Of a DNA stretch of 64,000 bases, positions 59,125 to 64,000 are shown piece by piece. A program made the position numbers and the translations under genes. The stretch spans positions 19,928,509 through 19,992,508 of the forward strand of contig CM055196.1 in assembly GCA_029224185.1 (NCBI GenBank), given 5' to 3'. The DNA is from Karalla daura (lineage: Eukaryota > Chordata > Actinopteri > Chaetodontiformes > Leiognathidae). Numbering within the stretch: the first letter of the stretch is position 1; every line of letters begins with the position of its first letter. The notes under the pieces were generated by a model. The model had not been told where the DNA came from and did no database searches. It saw only the letters and a program-made list of their open reading frames with translations.

Positions 59125-61738
59125 CGTAAGCTTCAGTACCTACTGTGGATCAACATCAGCCAGGAGTGAGGAGTAAACCCACAGGGAGTTTGAAATATGC
59201 CTGTAATCCTTGAATGATCCGTTCTGATGAGTGATCTGGGGTGGGAGCAAGTGTGTGTATGTGTGTGTGGGTGTGCATGCGTGTGGTTGTGTGGAGGTAC
59301 AGTAGAATTACTGTTTGTTACTCACGGCTCACAGTCTTAATTTAACCTTATTTTGCTCTGGCATCATCGTCACAGGGTTAATAAGTGCAGCACAAACACA
59401 CCTTCAGTGTTGAAAGATTTAAAGTTAAATGAGCTTGTGTGTGTGTGTATGTGTGTGTGTGTGTGTGAGAGAGAGAGCGGTGTTGAGGAATGCTGAGGGT
59501 TGGTGTTTATTGCCGTTATACTGGTGAGAACCGACTGTGGGAGAGGAGGGGGTGTTACCGTTTACCAGCCGGGCTCTGAAGACCTGCGGGACGAGTCGGG
59601 CTTCTCGTCTGTATTTCATATGTGGGACGTGTGCCGGTCCCTGGCAGCTTTCACGTTGTGCGATCTTAAAAGACTCCCCGTCTCCTCTAATGCATTTGTC
59701 GGACTGACTCAGTAATTTACAGCGTGCACCACTGCTGTAAAATATCAGGTTTTTTATTCACTCTCTGTGCCAAAGAACGATCCGGGGGTGAGGCAGTTTG
59801 AAAGGATGAGAGACAAACGTCTCTGTTTCAGCTGCTTTAGCATTTGTTTGCCACCATACAGGAGATTCTCTGGTTTTACGTCCAATCTTAAAGCTAATAT
59901 CTGCAGGAAAACCAAGGCTTAGAGTCCATTCTGAAGTCACTTTGTCACGTTTCAGGTTGTGACCTAGAAAGTTCAATGCCTTGACTAGAAGTGTGGAAGT
60001 AGAATCCGTTTAATTTATCAGGTGTTATAACAAACCGTGTTGTGAATTTGTCTCGGTGAGCTCATCGTGTGACAGCAGAACCATCGTGTGTGAGTTAACC
60101 ATTCCAGAGTTACCCCATTAGCAGTGAAATTTCCTGCGTTCCTCAAATGCTTCCTGAGCTGCAGCTTCCTGTGGTGCCTTTTTAGAGCGGGGGCCAGATT
60201 TAACAAGAAGGCTACTTCTCAGGTTATATCCTGTTTAGTGAATAATTAAAAAGGGGCTTCGTCGGGGTGATGGATCCCTGCGTAGTAAAGTTTATGCCTG
60301 ATGTGTCTTCGATGTGGCCATAGACAAAAACTGTTGAATCAATTCTCAGGAAAAGCATTCGCATGCATAAGAATGATTTTGTAAGTAGTGATAGGCCCAC
60401 AAAATGTCCCACAAAAACTGGCATTTGGTGATATGACTTTGTCTTCCCGTCAGCCTCGACACATAATACAAGTTTCTGAATGTATCTTTGTTGAACCTTG
60501 GCCAATTGATAAATCACAAACCCTTCATGTGTTTGTCTGAGCTCCTGGGGACAGCTTGTTGTGCAAGAACGAGTCCAACAAAAGGGGTTTACAGTGACTA
60601 GGAGGGTGTTTTAGCCACGAGTTACAAAACATCTTGGTCATATGAAATGGAACAGAACGAAGACTAAAGGAGTCTGCCGGTGTCGTCACACACCTGAACA
60701 AACAATAAATACATTAAAGCTAATCCGCTGTAGCGGCACTCCATTACTTTACTTGACTCATTGGTCCCAAAAAAATCTTTCCATCAGCAGAAAACCTTTG
60801 CATGAGTTTACAAACAGTGAGTAATGCAGTGCCATGAGTGGTGTCTGGACTTGCCTTTATAACCCTTATACTTCAAATGCTTTATTACTGTAGAATCAGG
60901 TTTCTTAATTTCCAAACGAGGACTAAGTACATTGTTTCAGTCGCAGCTTTTGACTCTGGAGGATTCCAAATGCTATTAAGTCGAGAGAAATTAAAGTCTG
61001 GAGTTAACGAAGACTAATGCTTGTCATATCCTCAACCGTTATCCGAACATGAGAGCACATAAATGTATGTAATAACTTTATAATATAGCATGCAATGGAC
61101 AAATGCGACCACGACATAGACATCGAGGCTTCGTGGCAGAGACTGTAATGCTGGCGCTGTATCAGACAATTAATTTACCACGTCTACAATTATGTTGAAA
61201 GCATCTAGTGCTCATATATCACGTATGTTAACAGTGGAGTTACCGGCAGCCTCTTCGACAAGGACCCAAGCACGTCACCATCTTTGCAATTTGTTGTTGG
61301 CATGGTAACAACTGAATTGGAATCCATGTGTGTGTCAGGTACTTCTGCTGTACCTGTGTCGCTGCTGTCTTGGCCAGGTGTACTTTGTAAACATTGATCT
61401 CGCTTGGTTAAATAATGGCTTGTTATGATCTCTCCAGGCAAAAAGGGTTAGCTTTAACTTGATTATTTGACTTGTGGATTATTGGATAGACAAGAGACTT
61501 GTATAAAAAGACTAGGAAGGGATAAAGGAAGCTGTGTTTGGTGTTTTTGACCACAATAATGGATCTAGTCATCAGATACATCCCTGCTCCGGTCTGTACC
61601 AGTCTTTCTAACTTTCACCTACGTCTCTCTTGGCTCTTTTGTGGCTCCACAACTCTTTAAATATGGATGTGTGCTGGAGGAGGGGGAGGAGGAGGAGGAG
61701 GAGCTTGCCCTGCTAACTTTTCTCCCTCCACCTGAGCG

Positions 61739-61948
61739 ATGGCTCTGAATGGCTGTGACCCGGGCCTGAACCTCTCCACCTCTCAGATGACTGACACGCT
61801 CTCATTAAAACGTCCGCTACTCTTTCAATCGCTCTCCATTTTGGAGCGCCCGGCCGTCGCTCCACCTCGCCAGCTCGAGGACTTATCTCAAAGCGCTGTC
61901 AGCGCCTCAGATTCAACGGTGTCAAAACAAGACGTGACGGACGTTTAG
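61739..61948 (+). CDS. Orphan open frame of 69 codons, unrecognised
   Basis: ATG in the context GCGATGG, after a GGA repeat, reading MALNGCDPGLNLSTSQMTD and ending SKQDVTDV at TAG. It is serine/threonine-rich. No homologue is known to me; a chance frame is the default reading. Confidence 0.12.
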   Translation: MALNGCDPGLNLSTSQMTDTLSLKRPLLFQSLSILERPAVAPPRQLEDLSQSAVSASDSTVSKQDVTDV

Positions 61949-62025
61949 CCTCCACTTCACCGCCTGTTTTCGCTTTGTCCTCTCTGTATTCTTATCTACT
62001 CTTTAGTCACTGTGGCGGTGGTAGT

Positions 62026-62058
62026 CATAGTAGTAGTAGTAGTAGTAGTGGTTGTTGT
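62026..62058. repeat. (TAG)n/(TTG)n repeat
   Basis: About ten TAG/TGG/TTG triplets. It inflates the apparent open frames around it. Confidence 0.8.
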
Positions 62059-63427
62059 TGTAAACGCTGTACAGTATCGAGGTCATGTCTGTCTATTGTG
62101 CTCGCCGTCTGATAGCCGTCCAGTTCCTGCCTGCATGACCTCACCGCATGCAGCTGTTCGAGGAAATGCCAGAAAAAGTTTTTCATCCCTCCAAAAAATA
62201 AAAATAAAAAACTTTTTGGCAGAGAGCTCCGGAGCTCCCAGTCCACACATGCGATTTGTCAGAGCTTCAGCTGGTATGTAACCTTGGCTCCTCGCTGCGA
62301 CCCCTGACCCCTGAGGACCATCCATCAGTCCCTGCCCCCGATCGCTCAGACGGCTCGGCACGGCCTTCCAGCTCCTCCTGAGCTCACGCTGCGTCTGAAC
62401 GCAGGCCGCTGACAGCAGGCAGAGGAGCAGACCTTCAAGCTGCTCTGCACATTCCCTGGACAGTGATTTTCTGCTCGTCTCCTGCAGAGGTTTGGTGGTG
62501 GTGGTGGGGGGGGGGGGGTGGAGAGGGGGGGGTCCAAGCTTTCGAGGCAACAATGCATGCAAAGGGAGAATTAAACGTCCAGTTTTGGAAGAGGGTGGGG
62601 GGACAAAAACTCTATTACCAGAAGTAGGGATTTACATTGCCCTCCGATCCTTTTAAACTGGTAATCCGCAATATCCTTTTATTTTGGTGACATCTGCGGT
62701 GTTCTTGAATGGTATTTCCCGGATATCATTTGTGCATCAGCACAATTACGTCTTTTTAGTTTAGTCTCTTACTGCTCCTCATGTTGCAGTTTATGCCTTC
62801 ATGCATTGACTCTGGAGAAAATGAGCAACTTCAAACGACTGTTTTAGCCATTTTTTTTGGTTCAAGGTGAACAGATGTTTAAAGGGAAGATAATGATTGG
62901 TTAATCATATCCAGCGAGGACTTGTTTTTCCCCAGGATCACTTTGTGATAGGAAACTATTCATGAAATGTGCAAAATCTGATATCAGGGCCAACAAATGG
63001 CCATTACAGTGTGGAGCAGATCAGAGTCGAGGATTTTTAAGGTTCATTTGTGCCTTTCAGGCAGTTTCCTTAGATAATCAAATGCTGTAGCACAAGAGAG
63101 ATGAGGGTCGGCACAGATGATTTGGAGGGTTTTCTCAGGGATAGTCTGCAAATGTATCACAATTTCTAAGCATGTAGAGAATATTTCATATTTCATAGAG
63201 AAGTTATCATACATATTTTAAGTCAGACTTCTGGAGGCAAAAGAGGAATATCAACATGATGATACTCATCTGAACAGATGTGCAGAAAATGATCTCCTGT
63301 GTATGGTGTGACAACTTGTCTGTCGTACTGTATTAACTCAAAATCCTGGAAAATGACTTCAAGAGAGAGCGAGAGCCCTGGGGATGACAAACCACTAATC
63401 ACTGTGTTGTCTTGGAGCGTTGTAAGC

Positions 63428-63429
<2 letters not shown>

Positions 63430-63470
<41 letters not shown>
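63430..63470. repeat. (CA)n microsatellite
   Basis: About 20 CA units near the right end. Confidence 0.9.
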
Positions 63471-63472
<2 letters not shown>

Positions 63473-63740
63473 AGAAAACATAAATGGACCATGAACACAA
63501 ACTGTATTTACATTTCTGCATAATGGACTTGAAACTCTGACCTCCTCCCCATTTGAACCGCTCATTAGAGTCCCAGAGAAGGAGTGTCTCAGCGGTGGGA
63601 GGGGGGACGTTGTTTTGAGTCTTGTGTACCCTCTTTCATCTCAGTCTATTCCTCAGCCCTGTCGTCTCTGCCTCTGCTCCGTCTTTCATCCCACACAGTT
63701 CAGCTCTTTGTGTCGTACGGACACCCAGCTGCTTATTCCT

Positions 63741-63808
63741 TCCTCTCTCTCTCTGTCACTCTTTCTCTCCCTCCCTCCCTCTCTCTCTCTCTCTGTCTCT
63801 CTCTGTCT
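63741..63808. repeat. (CT)n-rich microsatellite
   Basis: CT units with CTGT and CCCT interruptions over about 68 bases. Confidence 0.85.
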
Positions 63809-64000
63809 GGTGGCGGTAGGCTGCTGCAGACTGCTGTAGGTGGTCAAGATCACTCCAGACAGGAGGAGGGAGAGGAGGGTCTGTCTGGGGCGCTCGAAGG
63901 ACGACTGGCTGGCTCATCCTCCTCTTTCTTCTGCCGCTCTGTATTCGTCCTGTGCAGACGCTCGCTCACCGCAGCTGCGACAGCCATCGAAGAAAACGTT

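Larger units (their letters stand above)
34890..64000 (+). other. Probable long intron or intergenic DNA without clear exons
   Basis: I looked on both strands for paired splice sites with recognisable protein and found none. The region is rich in CA/TG and GA/CT tracts and has three or more SINE-like fragments. CpG-rich patches (39340-39640, 44690-45070, 49000-49300) could be regulatory. A few orphan open frames are listed separately. Confidence 0.5.

Noticed and set aside
62083..62562. Minus-strand open frame of 159 codons
   Set aside because: It starts in a proline run from a G/C homopolymer and ends in A-rich sequence, with no family resemblance. Stop-poor GC-rich sequence explains it.
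63950..64000. Possible exon start at the right edge (acceptor-like CTGTGCAG near 63958)
   Set aside because: Too little sequence follows to test reading frame or donor, so it is not annotated.
34890..64000. Identification of the candidate gene as ZNF609 or RBPMS2 from human neighbours of OAZ2
   Set aside because: No coding sequence of either is visible and the gene order differs. Naming it from synteny alone would be a guess.

Overview
This is a eukaryotic, vertebrate nuclear window, most likely from a ray-finned (teleost) fish. Short GT-AG-split exons sit in long non-coding DNA. CA/TG, GA/CT and trinucleotide microsatellites are very dense. Several degenerate interspersed repeats resemble ones that I recognise as common in fish genomes. 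There are no bacterial-style operons, rRNA genes, CRISPR arrays or supported tRNA genes. Most open reading frames in the window are chance frames or microsatellite translations.

Layout. (a) 1-7360: no gene supported; a polyadenylation-like signal lies at the left edge. (b) 7369-20125, + strand: a complete ornithine decarboxylase antizyme gene of the OAZ2 type in five coding exons. It has a ZNF143-like element, a TATA box and the diagnostic UCC-UGA-U +1 frameshift site with a visible downstream pseudoknot. (c) 20126-24545: intergenic. (d) 24545-28520, - strand: a complete PSMA4 gene (20S proteasome subunit alpha type-4), eight coding exons giving 261 residues, tail-to-tail with the antizyme gene. 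(e) 28540-34460: intergenic, with a CTCF-like site and simple repeats. (f) 34460-34889, + strand: a GC- and purine-rich, ATG-free block ending in a strong splice donor. I read this as the probable non-coding first exon of an unidentified gene. (g) 34890-64000: no convincing coding exon. It reads as a long first intron or intergenic DNA with microsatellites, SINE-like fragments, candidate regulatory motifs and a few weak open frames.

How the genes relate. Antizyme is made when polyamines promote the +1 frameshift; it then delivers ornithine decarboxylase to the proteasome for degradation without ubiquitin. PSMA4 is part of that proteasome. The two neighbours therefore act in the same degradation route, although I have no evidence that the proximity itself is functional. 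From memory, the human orthologues are on the same chromosome arm (15q22 and 15q25) but far apart.

I did not find a clearly new biological system. The most interesting items are an in-frame upstream start that gives the antizyme an OAZ1-like N-terminus, a TG microsatellite standing in for the polypyrimidine tract of antizyme exon 4, a PSMA4 first coding exon that contributes only the ATG, and the repeat-built candidate promoter near 34.5 kb.
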